Assembly (NCBI GenBank): GCA_009772925.1
Contig: WOUQ01000004.1
Span: 256,123 to 320,122, forward strand
Origin: a bacterium
Lineage (GTDB): Bacteria > Pseudomonadota > Gammaproteobacteria > Burkholderiales > Thiobacillaceae
Length of the DNA stretch: 64,000 bases
Direction of reading: 5' to 3'
Part shown: piece by piece, positions 49,769-64,000 of the stretch
Layout of the letters: every line of letters begins with the position of its first letter
Numbering within the stretch: position 1 is the stretch's first letter
Translations under genes and position numbers: made by a program
The notes under the pieces: generated by a model
Told to the model about the DNA's origin: nothing
Databases searched by the model: none
What the model saw: the letters and a program-made list of their open reading frames with translations, nothing else

Positions 49769-51489
49769 CTATCGAGTTTTCGACCGCGTCGCCCGCAACA
49801 ACGCCAGGGCGTGATCGTAATCAAAAACGGCGATGAGCTCGCGCAGGGTTTCAATGTGCTCACCCAGACAGGGTCGCAAGCCGGGCGCGGCCTGCTCGAG
49901 CAATTCGCCTGCGCGGGTATCGCAGGCGCTCAGGAGTTTTTCCAGCTGGGCAAGGGTCGCGCGCAGATTCTCCGGCGAAGGAGCGGCGATGGCCGGCTCT
50001 GTTGCTTCCGCCTGCGAAATGAGCGCATCGAGCCGTGTTGGGGTGGGCAAGTCGGTTCTGGCGATTGGCTCGTCTGGTGTTACAGGCAGTGGTGGTTCGG
50101 CCGGCTTGCCCTCGGCCAGACAGAGTGCCAACCAGAAGTGGCTGCCCTTGCCGGGCGCGCTCTCGACACCGACCTCGCCGCAGAGCAGGCGCGCAAGTTC
50201 GCGCGCCAGAGCCAGGCCCAGGCCAATGCCCTCGAATCTGCGGTCGGGGCTGTCATCGACCTGCACGAAGGGCTGGAACAGGCGCGCCTGCGCTTCGCTC
50301 GGCATGCCGATACCAGTGTCGATGACACTGAAGCGCACGTGCAGGCGACCATCGCTCTCGTCGGACAGTTTGTTTACCTTCACACGGATCATGCCGTTTT
50401 CGGTGAACTTCACCGCGTTGCCGATGAATTGCCCGAGGATGCGCTGGATCAGACCTGCGTCGCCGAGCAGCCGGGCTGGCAGGGCGGGGTCGTATTCCAG
50501 TGCTGTCGCCAGGCCCTTCTTGCGGGCGGCTGTGAATGACGCCGCGCAGGCGGTGTTCAGCAAGGGCACCAGCTCGAAACTCTGTGCGCGCACTTCCTGA
50601 CTGCCGCCACCTTCAAGACGCGAGTAATCGATGATGCCATTGAGCAGCTCGAGCAGGCGGTCGCTGGCACCCACGATTCTGCGCGCCAGCGCATCCTGCT
50701 GGCTCGGCAGCCCCTGGGCATGCAGCAGTCTGGAAAAGCCCAGGATGGCGTTTAGCGGCGTGCGCAGTTCATGGCTCATGGTGCCGAGAAAACGGGTCTT
50801 GGCGCGGCTGGCCACCTCGGCCGCGTCGCGGGCCGCGCGCAGATTCTCGGCCAGTTGTTCCAGTTCGGCGGTGCGCTGGCGCACCAGTTGTTCCAGATTC
50901 TCGTTGTGGTGCTGGATCTGCGCCCGGCTGGAGTCCAGGTCCCGGTTGGCCAGTAGCAACTCCCGGTTCTGCCGGGTGAGCACGGTGTAGATCCCGACCA
51001 GGGCATTGGATAGCGCCGACGGTGCCGGATGCAATTCGTCGCCCCGCGCCGTCGCGTAGGCCTCCTCGGCGGGCATGCCGGCCTCCAGGGCGCAAAGCTG
51101 GCGCGCCATGGCCTGGTCCTCGCCCAGGATGTGCAGCACCAGCCAGCTCGCGAGGAACGACAGAATGCGGTCGCCGGTGACGCCCGCGCCCTGGCTGAAG
51201 GCTTTCACCATGTCGCTCACCTGCGCGGCGAATTGGGCGTGGGAGGCGTGATGGTGAACGCGGGCGCGGGGGTCCATGCCCAGGCGGGCCATCATCTCCT
51301 CCTCGGTGCGGAAGTGCGTGGCGGCGTAGTCCAGCAGGCCGTCCAGTAGCGGTCGCGCTTCTTGCAAGGATTCCTGGCTGGCCTGGGCGAGGACCGGCGC
51401 GGCCCGGTTGAGCATGTCCACCAGGCCCCGGTGTTGCCGGTCGACGATGTCGATGCCGGTTTCCATCTCGTAGCTCCACACCATGAAGC

Positions 51490-51493
<4 letters not shown>
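49769..51493 (-). CDS. Hemerythrin-domain sensor histidine kinase
   Basis: 574-residue soluble kinase. Residues 1-130 form a bacteriohemerythrin domain with the complete set of di-iron ligands: His21, His60, Glu64, His81, His85, His121 and Asp126. A coiled-coil (about 180-220) leads to the phosphorylated-histidine box [16 protein letters not shown] near residue 236. The ATPase domain follows, with [18 protein letters not shown] and [15 protein letters not shown]. The last 58 residues are a helical module also found at the end of the neighbouring hybrid kinase. The start forms an ATGA overlap with that gene. Sensing oxygen or redox state through the iron centre is likely. Confidence 0.94.
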
Positions 51494-57336
<5,843 letters not shown>

Positions 57337-57384
57337 GGTTTGGCTCCTCGGGTCGGGAGACGCGGTGCTCGACAAAGGCACGGC

Positions 57385-58488
57385 TCAGGATGGCGCCGGT
57401 GGATCGAGATGGCGGCTGGCGATGGCGGCGAAGTCATCGAAATTCCGCACGAAGGCATCGGCGACATCCGGGTCGAAGTGCTTACCGCGTCCGGCGGCGA
57501 TGATGCCGAGCGCCTGTTCCAGGGGCATGGGGGGCTTGTAGACGCGTGGTGTGATGAGGGCGTCGAACACGTCGGCCACCGCCATGAGGCGGGCCGAGAT
57601 GGGAATGGCGTCTCCCGCCAGGCCATCCGGGTAGCCGCCGCCGTCCCACTTCTCGTGGTGCCAGCGGGCGATTTCCTTGGCCAGGCCGAGAAACTCGACC
57701 GGCCGCTCGGCATCCCGTTCGGCCTGCTCGATGGCCTCGGCGCCCAGGCGGGCATGGGTCTTCATGATCTCCCATTCCGGGGGTGTCAGCGGCCCGGGTT
57801 TTAACAGGATGGCATCCGGGATGCCCACCTTGCCGATGTCGTGCAGGGGCGCGGAGCGGCTGATCAGCTCGATCTGGCGCCCGCCCAGGGATGCGCGGAA
57901 GCGGGGATGCTCGCGCAGATGCTGGGCCAGTGCCCGCACATAACCCTGGGTGCGCAGGATATGGTTTCCGGTCTCCGGATCGCGCGTTTCCGCCAGGTGG
58001 GCCAGCGCGCGGATGCTGACCTCCTGGGTCAATTCGTTTTCCAGCATTCGGCGCGCCACTTCGGCCTCCAGGAGGGTGTTCTGGCCGGACAGCCAGTCGC
58101 GCGCCTGCTTCAATTCCAGTTGGTTGCGAATCCGGGCGAGGACGACGGGCGCCACGATGGGCTTGGTGATGTAGTCCACCGCGCCCAACTCGAGACCGCG
58201 CAGCTCCGCATCGGTCCCGTTCATGGCGGTGATGAAGATGACCGGGATATGGCCGGTGGCGGGGTTGGCGCGCAGTTTCTCGAACACCTGGTAGCCATCC
58301 ATGCCCGGCATCATCACGTCGAGCAGGATCAGGTCAGGCGGATGCGGGCTTTGCGCGATACGCAGGGCTTTCTCGCCCGTCGTCGCGGCCCGGACCTGAT
58401 AGTCGGGTTGCAGCAGTTCACTGAGAATGTTGAGGTTCTCGGGCGAGTCGTCGACGGCGAGGATGGTCGCCTGGGTGTTGGCTGGCAT
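57385..58488 (-). CDS. HD-GYP response regulator (RpfG-like)
   Basis: 367 residues. The receiver domain has LLDVMMPGMDGYQVF and TKPIVAPV, and the HD-GYP domain has a complete signature: HDIGKVGIPD, and HHEKWDGGGYPDGLAGD with canonical GYP. This makes it a good candidate for an active cyclic-di-GMP phosphodiesterase. It is the first gene of the operon, 48 bases before the giant hybrid kinase, and its receiver is closely related to that of the HD-GYP protein at the operon's other end. No convincing promoter was seen upstream. Confidence 0.94.
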   Translation of the reverse strand: MPANTQATILAVDDSPENLNILSELLQPDYQVRAATTGEKALRIAQSPHPPDLILLDVMMPGMDGYQVFEKLRANPATGHIPVIFITAMNGTDAELRGLELGAVDYITKPIVAPVVLARIRNQLELKQARDWLSGQNTLLEAEVARRMLENELTQEVSIRALAHLAETRDPETGNHILRTQGYVRALAQHLREHPRFRASLGGRQIELISRSAPLHDIGKVGIPDAILLKPGPLTPPEWEIMKTHARLGAEAIEQAERDAERPVEFLGLAKEIARWHHEKWDGGGYPDGLAGDAIPISARLMAVADVFDALITPRVYKPPMPLEQALGIIAAGRGKHFDPDVADAFVRNFDDFAAIASRHLDPPAPS

Positions 58489-58691
58489 GTGTACCCTCGA
58501 TGGCTTGCATCGCCGCTCTTCAAACGGCGTTCTTGATCTTGTTGGATAAACTATCCCGACAAGGGTTGTATCGGACTTTTCCCGGATAACTTGAATACAG
58601 CATTGGAGCAGGGCGCTGGTTGAGGGTTGCGAGGAGCCATGGAACGGAGCGGAGGGATAAAATCGCCCCCTTTCTCGTTAGGAATGCCTTC

Positions 58692-59942
58692 ATGTCCATC
58701 TTCCGCCCATTGGTTGTCCCATTCGCCGCCCTCCGTCCCGCCCATGGCCGCGCCCAGGAAGTCATCGCGCCGCCCTACGACGTATTGAATACCGAGGAGG
58801 CGCGGGCCCTGGCGCAAGGCCGGCCGTGGAGCTTTCTGCATATCTCCAAGCCGGAGATCGACCTGCCGGCGGGTATCGATCCCTACTCGCCCCAGGTCTA
58901 TGCCAAGGCGGCGGAAAACCTGAAGAACATGTTGCACGCAGGCGTGCTGAAGCAGGACGAGCAGGCCTGCTACTACGCCTACCGGCTGATCATGGGCGAA
59001 CACGCGCAGGTCGGCCTGGTGGCCGCCGCCAGCGTCGCCGATTACGACAGCAACCGCATTCGCAAGCACGAGTTCACCCGGCCCGACAAGGAAGACGACC
59101 GGGTCCGCCAGATCGAGGCCCTGGGCGCGCAGACCGGCCCGGTCTTGCTGGCTTACCCGCATCAGCCGGAAGTGGACGCCATCCTGGCCGCCGCCACCCG
59201 GCAGGAAGCGGATGCGGACGGCGTCGCCGAGTCGGGCGTGCGCCATAGCCTCTGGGCGATCCGCGACGCGGACAGCATCGCCCGCCTGAGCGCGCTCTTC
59301 GATGCCATGCCGGCCCTGTACATCGCCGACGGCCACCATCGCTCCGCCGCCGCCTCGCGCGTGTGCGCTGCGCGCAGAGCGGCCAACCCGGCGCACACGG
59401 GCGGGGAGGCCTACAACTATTTCCTGTCGGTGATCTTTCCCCACCACCAGATGCGCATCATGGACTACAACCGCCTGATCAAGGACCTCAACGGCCTCTC
59501 CGAGCCCGAGTTCATGGCCACGGTGGCGGAGAATTTCATGATCGAAATGGAGGACGCCGCCGTGCAGCCGGCCCGCGCCGGCGAGTTCGGCCTTTACCTG
59601 AACGGCCGCTGGATGCGCCTCACCATCCGCGCCGACCTGATTCCCCGGGATCCGGTGGGGCGGCTGGACGTCAGCCTGTTGCAGAACAACCTGATCGCGC
59701 CGGTCCTGGGCATCACCGATCCGCGCCGCGACAAGCGCATCGACTTCGTCGGCGGCATCCGTGGCCTGGACGAACTGCAACGGCGCGTCGATTCCGGCGA
59801 GATGGCCCTGGCGTTTTCGCTGCATCCGACTTCCATGCAGGACCTGATGGCGGTCGCCGACGCGAACGAAGTGATGCCGCCCAAGTCGACCTGGTTCGAG
59901 CCCAAGTTGGCGGACGGACTGGCATCCCATATGCTTGACTGA
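58692..59942 (+). CDS. DUF1015-family protein
   Basis: 416-residue protein of a conserved family of unknown biochemical role. Family landmarks are FRPLVVPFAALRP at the start, VIAPPYDVLNTEEARAL, HEFTRPDKEDDRVRQ, the central YIADGHHRSAAASRV and the C-terminal FVGGIRGLDELQR. The DGHHR motif looks like a ParB/sulfiredoxin-type catalytic segment, which suggests an ATP-dependent or kinase-like activity; that is inference. The ATG at 58692 was chosen over an open frame 24 codons longer because it matches family N-termini. A TAAAAT box at 58658-58663 may be its -10. Confidence 0.88.
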   Translation: MSIFRPLVVPFAALRPAHGRAQEVIAPPYDVLNTEEARALAQGRPWSFLHISKPEIDLPAGIDPYSPQVYAKAAENLKNMLHAGVLKQDEQACYYAYRLIMGEHAQVGLVAAASVADYDSNRIRKHEFTRPDKEDDRVRQIEALGAQTGPVLLAYPHQPEVDAILAAATRQEADADGVAESGVRHSLWAIRDADSIARLSALFDAMPALYIADGHHRSAAASRVCAARRAANPAHTGGEAYNYFLSVIFPHHQMRIMDYNRLIKDLNGLSEPEFMATVAENFMIEMEDAAVQPARAGEFGLYLNGRWMRLTIRADLIPRDPVGRLDVSLLQNNLIAPVLGITDPRRDKRIDFVGGIRGLDELQRRVDSGEMALAFSLHPTSMQDLMAVADANEVMPPKSTWFEPKLADGLASHMLD

Positions 59943-59968
59943 ACTCTGCAGCACAACACGGGAAGGCT

Positions 59969-61630
59969 ATGCCGCAAGAAGCGAGGTTCGTCGACTACAA
60001 GACGAAGAAGGCCTTGGTAGTCGATGACTACCCGAGCATGCGTTCGGCGTTCAAGATGGCCCTGGCCAGTTTTGGCATGACCAAGGTGGATCTTGCCGCC
60101 ACGGCTTCCGAAGCCGTCATGCGGGTCAAGTCCGGCAATTACGATGTGATCATCTGTGACTACAACCTGGGGGAGGGCCGCGACGGCCAGCAACTCCTCG
60201 AGGAGCTGCGCCACCGCGAAATGATCGACCTGGAAACGGTGTTTCTCATGGTCACCGCGGAGAGCATCTACGAACGGGTGGTGGCGGCGGCGGAACTGGC
60301 GCCGGACGATTACCTGATCAAACCCTTCAACGGCGAAATTCTGCGCACCCGGCTCGACGCCATCCTGCTGAAGAAGGAGGCTTTCCGCAAAGTCCACCGC
60401 AGCTTCGCGCAGCGCGACCTCGAATCTGCCCTCGCCGGATGCGACGTCATCATCCAGGAGTATCCGAAGTATTTCGTCGATGCCCTCCGCTTCAAGGGCG
60501 AGGTTCTGCTTGCCATGGGCGATTTCGAAGGCGCCGAAGCCCTCTACAAGCAGGTCATCGCCCTGCGCGCGGTACCCTGGTCGCGCCTCGGTCTTGCGCG
60601 CGCCATGCACCTGCAGCGCAAGGAACCGGTGGCGGAGGAGATGTTGCTGGATATCGTCAAGCAGCATCCCGAACTGGTGGCCAGCTACGATCTGCTGGCG
60701 GACGTGCAGATCGCCCAGAACAAGTTCACGGAAGCCCAGAACACCCTGCATCGTGGTGTCGAGGTATCGGCCAAATCTCCGCGGCGCAAGCGCCGGCTGG
60801 GCGAACTGGCCTACCAGAACGAGGATCTGGACAACGCGGAACGCGCGTTCAGGGCGGCCATCGACAAGGGACGCAATTCGGTTTTTCTGGCTGCCAACGA
60901 CTTCGCCAATCTGGCCCGCGTGCACCTCGACCAGAACAATGCCAAGGCCGCGGCCGAGATCATTACCAGCAACCGCAAGCTGCTGCAGGAAAGTCCCGAG
61001 GGCAAACTGGTCGCCGCGGTGGTCCAGGCCCAGGTCAATGCGCGCAATGCGCAGCACAAGGAAGCCCGGGCCGGCATGCTCGAAGCCATGCAGCTCAAGA
61101 AGCGGGGCGCGCGATGCGAACCCGAGCTGGCCATGGACATGGTCGAGGCCTGCGTGAAGGCGGGCATGGACGATGAGGCCGCCGAGCTGCTCGCCGAGGT
61201 GGCGCGCAACGCGCACGACAGCACGGCGCTGTTGGACAAGGCAAAACGCATCTACCAGGAAGCCGGCAAGGCGGAACAGGTCTCGGACATTCTGCAAAAA
61301 TCGACCGCACGGGTGGCGCAGCTCTCCAGGGAGGGCGCCCTGCTCCTGCAGAAGGGGGACTTGCGCAACGGCGCGCAGAAATTGCTGCAGGCCTCCAAGG
61401 AGGCGTCGCGCAACCCCCGCGTGCTGATGAACACGGCCTGGGCCATACTGCGCCTGGTCGAGCAGGACGGGAATTCGGACGACATGCTGGGCAACGCCAT
61501 GCGCTTGCTGGACGCCGCTGCCTACCTGGCGCCCGAGCATCCACGCCTGGCCGGACTGCAAACCATGTTGCGCACGATCGAATCTGCCGTGGCTGCGCAA
61601 AGACTGGCAGCCCTCATCAAACCCACTTGA
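59969..61630 (+). CDS. Receiver-TPR response regulator
   Basis: 553 residues. The N-terminal receiver (about 12-130) has the acidic pair in VVDDYPSM, the phospho-acceptor in ICDYNLGEGRDG and the lysine in YLIKPFN. The rest is about ten helical tetratricopeptide-like repeats, for example YFVDALRFKGEVLLAMGDFEGAE. No DNA-binding or enzymatic output domain is present, so the protein most likely acts by binding a partner when phosphorylated. It is 9 bases upstream of the soluble kinase and two genes upstream of the sigma-54 activator, forming a three-gene signalling operon. Confidence 0.92.
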   Translation: MPQEARFVDYKTKKALVVDDYPSMRSAFKMALASFGMTKVDLAATASEAVMRVKSGNYDVIICDYNLGEGRDGQQLLEELRHREMIDLETVFLMVTAESIYERVVAAAELAPDDYLIKPFNGEILRTRLDAILLKKEAFRKVHRSFAQRDLESALAGCDVIIQEYPKYFVDALRFKGEVLLAMGDFEGAEALYKQVIALRAVPWSRLGLARAMHLQRKEPVAEEMLLDIVKQHPELVASYDLLADVQIAQNKFTEAQNTLHRGVEVSAKSPRRKRRLGELAYQNEDLDNAERAFRAAIDKGRNSVFLAANDFANLARVHLDQNNAKAAAEIITSNRKLLQESPEGKLVAAVVQAQVNARNAQHKEARAGMLEAMQLKKRGARCEPELAMDMVEACVKAGMDDEAAELLAEVARNAHDSTALLDKAKRIYQEAGKAEQVSDILQKSTARVAQLSREGALLLQKGDLRNGAQKLLQASKEASRNPRVLMNTAWAILRLVEQDGNSDDMLGNAMRLLDAAAYLAPEHPRLAGLQTMLRTIESAVAAQRLAALIKPT

Positions 61631-61639
61631 GACTTCCGC

Positions 61640-62296
61640 ATGAGCGTTATGGAACAGCAGGATCTCTATGCGGCCTTGCTGCATGAGATGAAGAATCATC
61701 TGGTGCTGATGGCGATTACCCTGGACCGCGTGCCGCATGTCGGCGATGCAGGGCATGACCAGCCCCTGGATGAGGTGCGCCTGCTCTGCCAGCGGGCTTC
61801 CGAACGTTTGATGCAGGCCTTGTTCATCTACAAGAACGACCAGGGCGGCGCCCTGCTCAATGCCGTGGATGCCTATTCCACCGAGGATTTCCTCTCCGAG
61901 ATGGCTGTCCAGGCCCGCTCCCTGCGCGCCCAGTTAAAGGTCGATACCGAGCTTGCCGACAATGTGCCGGCAATCTGGTTTTTCGACCGCAACATGCTGG
62001 AAATGGCCTTGATGAACGCGCTCCACAACTCCGTCGCCTATGCGCGGGAACGCATACGCATCTCGGCCCGGGTGGAAGAGGGCATGCTGTGCATCGCCAT
62101 CGAGGACGATTCCGAGGGCTACCCGGAGCACATCCTGCAAGCGGTGGCCGAGGACAAGCCCCTGAGCAGCAGCGGCACCGGCCTGGGTTTGCGCTTTTCC
62201 AGCCTGATCGCCAAGTCCCACGTCAACAACGGCCGGACCGGCATGCTGCGCCTGAGCAACCGGGATGGCGCGGTGTTCGAGATCCGCGTGCCCTGA
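61640..62296 (+). CDS. Soluble sensor histidine kinase, minimal form
   Basis: 218 residues without membrane or sensor domain. An H-box-like LLHEMKNHLVLM lies at residue 14. The ATPase domain shows an N-box (MLEMALMNALHNSVAYA), a weak G1 box (EDDSEGYPEHIL) and a G2 box (SSSGTGLGLRFSSLIAKSH). Such small HEMKN kinases typically act with a cognate receiver, here the REC-TPR protein just upstream. What it senses is unknown; the signal may come through protein partners. Confidence 0.88.
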   Translation: MSVMEQQDLYAALLHEMKNHLVLMAITLDRVPHVGDAGHDQPLDEVRLLCQRASERLMQALFIYKNDQGGALLNAVDAYSTEDFLSEMAVQARSLRAQLKVDTELADNVPAIWFFDRNMLEMALMNALHNSVAYARERIRISARVEEGMLCIAIEDDSEGYPEHILQAVAEDKPLSSSGTGLGLRFSSLIAKSHVNNGRTGMLRLSNRDGAVFEIRVP

Positions 62297-62336
62297 AGGC
62301 CCGCGGCGTATTGCACAGATCGGAACAGGACGCACG

Positions 62337-63701
62337 ATGGCCGCCCGAGACCCCCGCAAGCGCGTGCAGCTCGATCCCGTGTTGCAAAGCATGGTGGATA
62401 CCCATCCGGAAGCCTTCGCCCTGGTCGACAAGGATTTCGTCGTCGTCGCCTGCAACCGCAAGTATTCCGAGATCTACGCCGGTGCCGACCCCGTCCACGT
62501 CGTCGGCAAGACCTGCCACGAAATCACGCACAAGACCTCCACCAACTGCGAACTCAACGGCGAGGATTGCCCGCTGACCCACGTGTTCGAGACCGGCCAG
62601 CCCTTCCAGGTCATTCATCGCCATTTCGACTGCCTGCACGATCCGGACTACGTGGTCATTCATGCGAGCCCCATCCTCGGCGCGGACGGCAAGGTCGCCT
62701 ACATGGGCGAGAGCGCGACTTCGATCAGCCACGAGGAGGACTTGCGCTTCGACGAGCAGAAAATGGTGGCCGGCTGCTGCCCGTCCTTCATGACCCTGTT
62801 GCAACACCTGGCCACCGTCGCGGATACCAACTCGCCCGTGCTGATCGAGGGCGAGACCGGTACCGGCAAGGAACTGGCGGCGCGGCTCATCCACCGCAAG
62901 TCGAAACGCGCCCTCAAGGAATTCGTGCCCCTGGATTGCACCCAGTTCACCGAGGAGATGTTCGCCAGCGAGTTGTTCGGACACACCAGGGGGGCCTTCA
63001 CCGGTGCGGTAGAAACCCATCGCGGCCTGTTCGAGGCCGCGGATGGCGGCACCCTGTTCCTGGACGAAGTGGGCGACATGCCGCTGTCCATCCAGGCCAG
63101 GTTTCTGCGCGTCCTGGAGACCGGCAATTTCCGGCGCCTGGGCGAAAGCCGCATGCGCAGGGCCGACGTGCGCATCATCTGCGCCACCAACCGCGACCTC
63201 AAGCAGATGGTGGAAGCCGGCAGCTTTCGCGCCGACCTCTACTACCGCATCCACTGCATGCAACTGGAACTGCCGCCCCTGCGCCATCGGCGCGACGACA
63301 TCCCGGAACTGGTCGAGCATTTCCTCGGCCACGGCGGCAAGCGGGCCCAGGCCATCTCTCCCGAAGCCCTGGATGCCCTGGTGCGCTACGACTACCCGGG
63401 CAATATCCGCGAATTGCGCAACATCCTGGAGCGGGCGGCCATCCTCGCGCACGGCGCGACCGTGGAACTCGCCCACCTGCCCAAGGAAGTGGTGGATCCG
63501 GCGCAGGCGCCGCAAACCCATCCCCTGCACGAGGAACAGGCTTTCTTCGTCATGCCGTGCGGCACCCGCGCCCTCACGCCCGAGGCCGTGCGCAAGGCCC
63601 TCGACAAGTTCCACGGCAACCGCCGCCTGGCCGCGCAGGCCATGGGTGTCTCCGAACGCACGCTGTATCGCTGGCTGAAAGCCCACCCCGCACTGTCATG
63701 A
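62337..63701 (+). CDS. Sigma-54-dependent activator with PAS sensor
   Basis: 454 residues. An N-terminal PAS domain (about 15-130) has clustered cysteines (CNRKY, KTCHEITHKTSTNC, GEDCPL) that could bind a metal, heme or iron-sulfur group. The AAA+ domain has Walker A GETGTGKELAARLIH, the sigma-54 contact loop GAFTGA, Walker B TLFLDEVGDMP and the arginine-finger region. The Fis-type helix-turn-helix is at the end (NRRLAAQAMGVSERTLYRWLK). There is no receiver domain, so control is through PAS or partner contact. It directly precedes palindromic sites and a sigma-54 promoter, its likely target. Confidence 0.95.
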   Translation: MAARDPRKRVQLDPVLQSMVDTHPEAFALVDKDFVVVACNRKYSEIYAGADPVHVVGKTCHEITHKTSTNCELNGEDCPLTHVFETGQPFQVIHRHFDCLHDPDYVVIHASPILGADGKVAYMGESATSISHEEDLRFDEQKMVAGCCPSFMTLLQHLATVADTNSPVLIEGETGTGKELAARLIHRKSKRALKEFVPLDCTQFTEEMFASELFGHTRGAFTGAVETHRGLFEAADGGTLFLDEVGDMPLSIQARFLRVLETGNFRRLGESRMRRADVRIICATNRDLKQMVEAGSFRADLYYRIHCMQLELPPLRHRRDDIPELVEHFLGHGGKRAQAISPEALDALVRYDYPGNIRELRNILERAAILAHGATVELAHLPKEVVDPAQAPQTHPLHEEQAFFVMPCGTRALTPEAVRKALDKFHGNRRLAAQAMGVSERTLYRWLKAHPALS

Positions 63702-63743
63702 CGCTGTCATGACAGGACTGCCTGTGTCAGTCCAGGACTGACA
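63694..63743. promoter_or_regulatory. Upstream activator sites for the sigma-54 promoter
   Basis: TGTCATGAC occurs twice in direct repeat at 63694-63714, the second copy being part of the perfect palindrome CTGTCATGACAG. A perfect 19-bp palindrome TGTCAGTCC-A-GGACTGACA follows at 63725-63743. They share the half-site TGTCA and lie 65-115 bases before the sigma-54 promoter, the usual enhancer distance. Confidence 0.7.
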
Positions 63744-63807
63744 TTCAGGTAGCCGTCGTTTTTCTTCCCCGCTCAATGAATCAACGACTTGTCCGCGTCG
63801 ACAAGTC

Positions 63808-63823
63808 TGGCTCACTTTTTGCA
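63808..63823 (+). promoter_or_regulatory. Sigma-54 promoter of the soxY-like gene
   Basis: TGGCTC and TTGCA fall in a 16-base element matching TGGCACG-N4-TTGCA at the correct spacing. Only two of the consensus positions differ. It lies 79 bases before the start of the downstream gene and just behind the activator sites. Confidence 0.78.
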
Positions 63824-63901
63824 TTAACAGGATCGCCATGTCCGTTATTCCACATGCTCGGCGGATGTGGCCTTTTTTCCTCTTTAGCCATGGAGACAGG
63901 A

Positions 63902-64000
63902 ATGAACAATCTGCGCAGGAACGTACTGAAGGGAGCCGGCGCCACCACCGCGGTGAGTGTGGCGGTGATGGCTGGCCTGCTGAAGCCCGGCATGGCGCTG
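63902..64000 (+). CDS. Tat-signal protein, probably SoxY, cut by the window edge
   Basis: The first 33 codons are visible. They form a twin-arginine signal with MNNLRRNVLKGAGATT at the start and a hydrophobic stretch ending LLKPGMAL. The RR-x-x-LKGAG pattern and length resemble SoxY, the periplasmic sulfur carrier of thiosulfate oxidation, though other Tat substrates start similarly. A GGAGACAGG ribosome-binding site precedes the ATG. Expression should depend on sigma-54 and the activator encoded just upstream. The assignment is tentative because the mature protein is outside the window. Confidence 0.5.
   Translation, partial: MNNLRRNVLKGAGATTAVSVAVMAGLLKPGMAL

Overview
The window is about 64 kb of GC-rich chromosome. 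I think it comes from a betaproteobacterium, probably a sulfur-oxidising autotroph or mixotroph, but this is inference. Supporting signs are a PhaR-controlled polyhydroxyalkanoate (PHA) cluster, sigma-54 and sigma-32 promoters, proteobacterial-type GltX, DapC/DapD and GrpE-DnaK-DnaJ, and a truncated Tat-signal gene at the right edge that looks like the start of soxY. No rRNA, CRISPR array, prophage or transposase was seen. One tRNA gene, tRNA-Val(CAC), is present.

Layout. 1-3.9 kb: gltX, tRNA-Val, then a forward run of a HAD phosphatase, a Rieske protein, an SppA-type peptidase and a Rof-like Rho-binding protein. 4.0-9.4 kb: a complete PHA module with phasin, phaR, phaB and phaA on the minus strand and class III synthase phaE-phaC on the plus strand. 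Paired TTGTGCA-type sites, likely PhaR operators, lie before the phasin gene and in the phaA/phaE gap. 9.4-17.0 kb: a type I restriction-modification operon hsdM-hsdS-fic-hsdR. A Fic gene lies inside it, with its own promoter between two 28-bp palindromes. 17.1-20.7 kb: a beta-CASP nuclease-like protein, an orphan MlaF-like ATPase and a PatB-type C-S lyase.

20.7-25.0 kb: grpE, dnaK and dnaJ with sigma-32 promoters. A small four-helix-bundle gene is inserted between dnaK and dnaJ, bounded exactly by 32-bp inverted repeats. 25.1-27.7 kb: a repeat-rich scar, a rhodanese lipoprotein, an E2 acyltransferase without the usual E3-binding domain, and an exported protein of unknown role. 27.8-30.9 kb: gnd-zwf-pgl, the oxidative pentose phosphate pathway. 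31.1-38.8 kb: a minus-strand run of dapC, a small exported protein, dapD (with an extended C-terminus), an HDOD protein, a fused 5-oxoprolinase/hydantoinase and a YadS/TRIC-type membrane protein. 38.9-42.8 kb: an EamA transporter, a glyoxalase-fold protein and glycogen phosphorylase.

43.1-46.5 kb: an exported protein built of about ten 13-residue Met/Trp/Asp-Pro repeats, followed by an ABC-2 export system. 46.5-58.5 kb: an exported SRPBCC protein, a BrkB/YihY membrane protein fused to a cyclic-nucleotide-binding domain, and a four-gene signalling operon with two HD-GYP response regulators, a hemerythrin-kinase and a 1948-residue multi-PAS hybrid kinase. 58.7-64 kb: a DUF1015 protein, then a REC-TPR protein, a soluble histidine kinase and a sigma-54 activator. 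The activator is followed by palindromic upstream sites and a consensus-spaced -24/-12 promoter in front of the soxY-like gene.

Short GC-rich palindromic repeats recur across the window. Six of the seven copies seen lie in frame inside coding genes (hsdR, three in hsdM, two in the oxoprolinase). Start codons were chosen by ribosome-binding sites and family N-termini; motif positions are approximate unless a residue is numbered.
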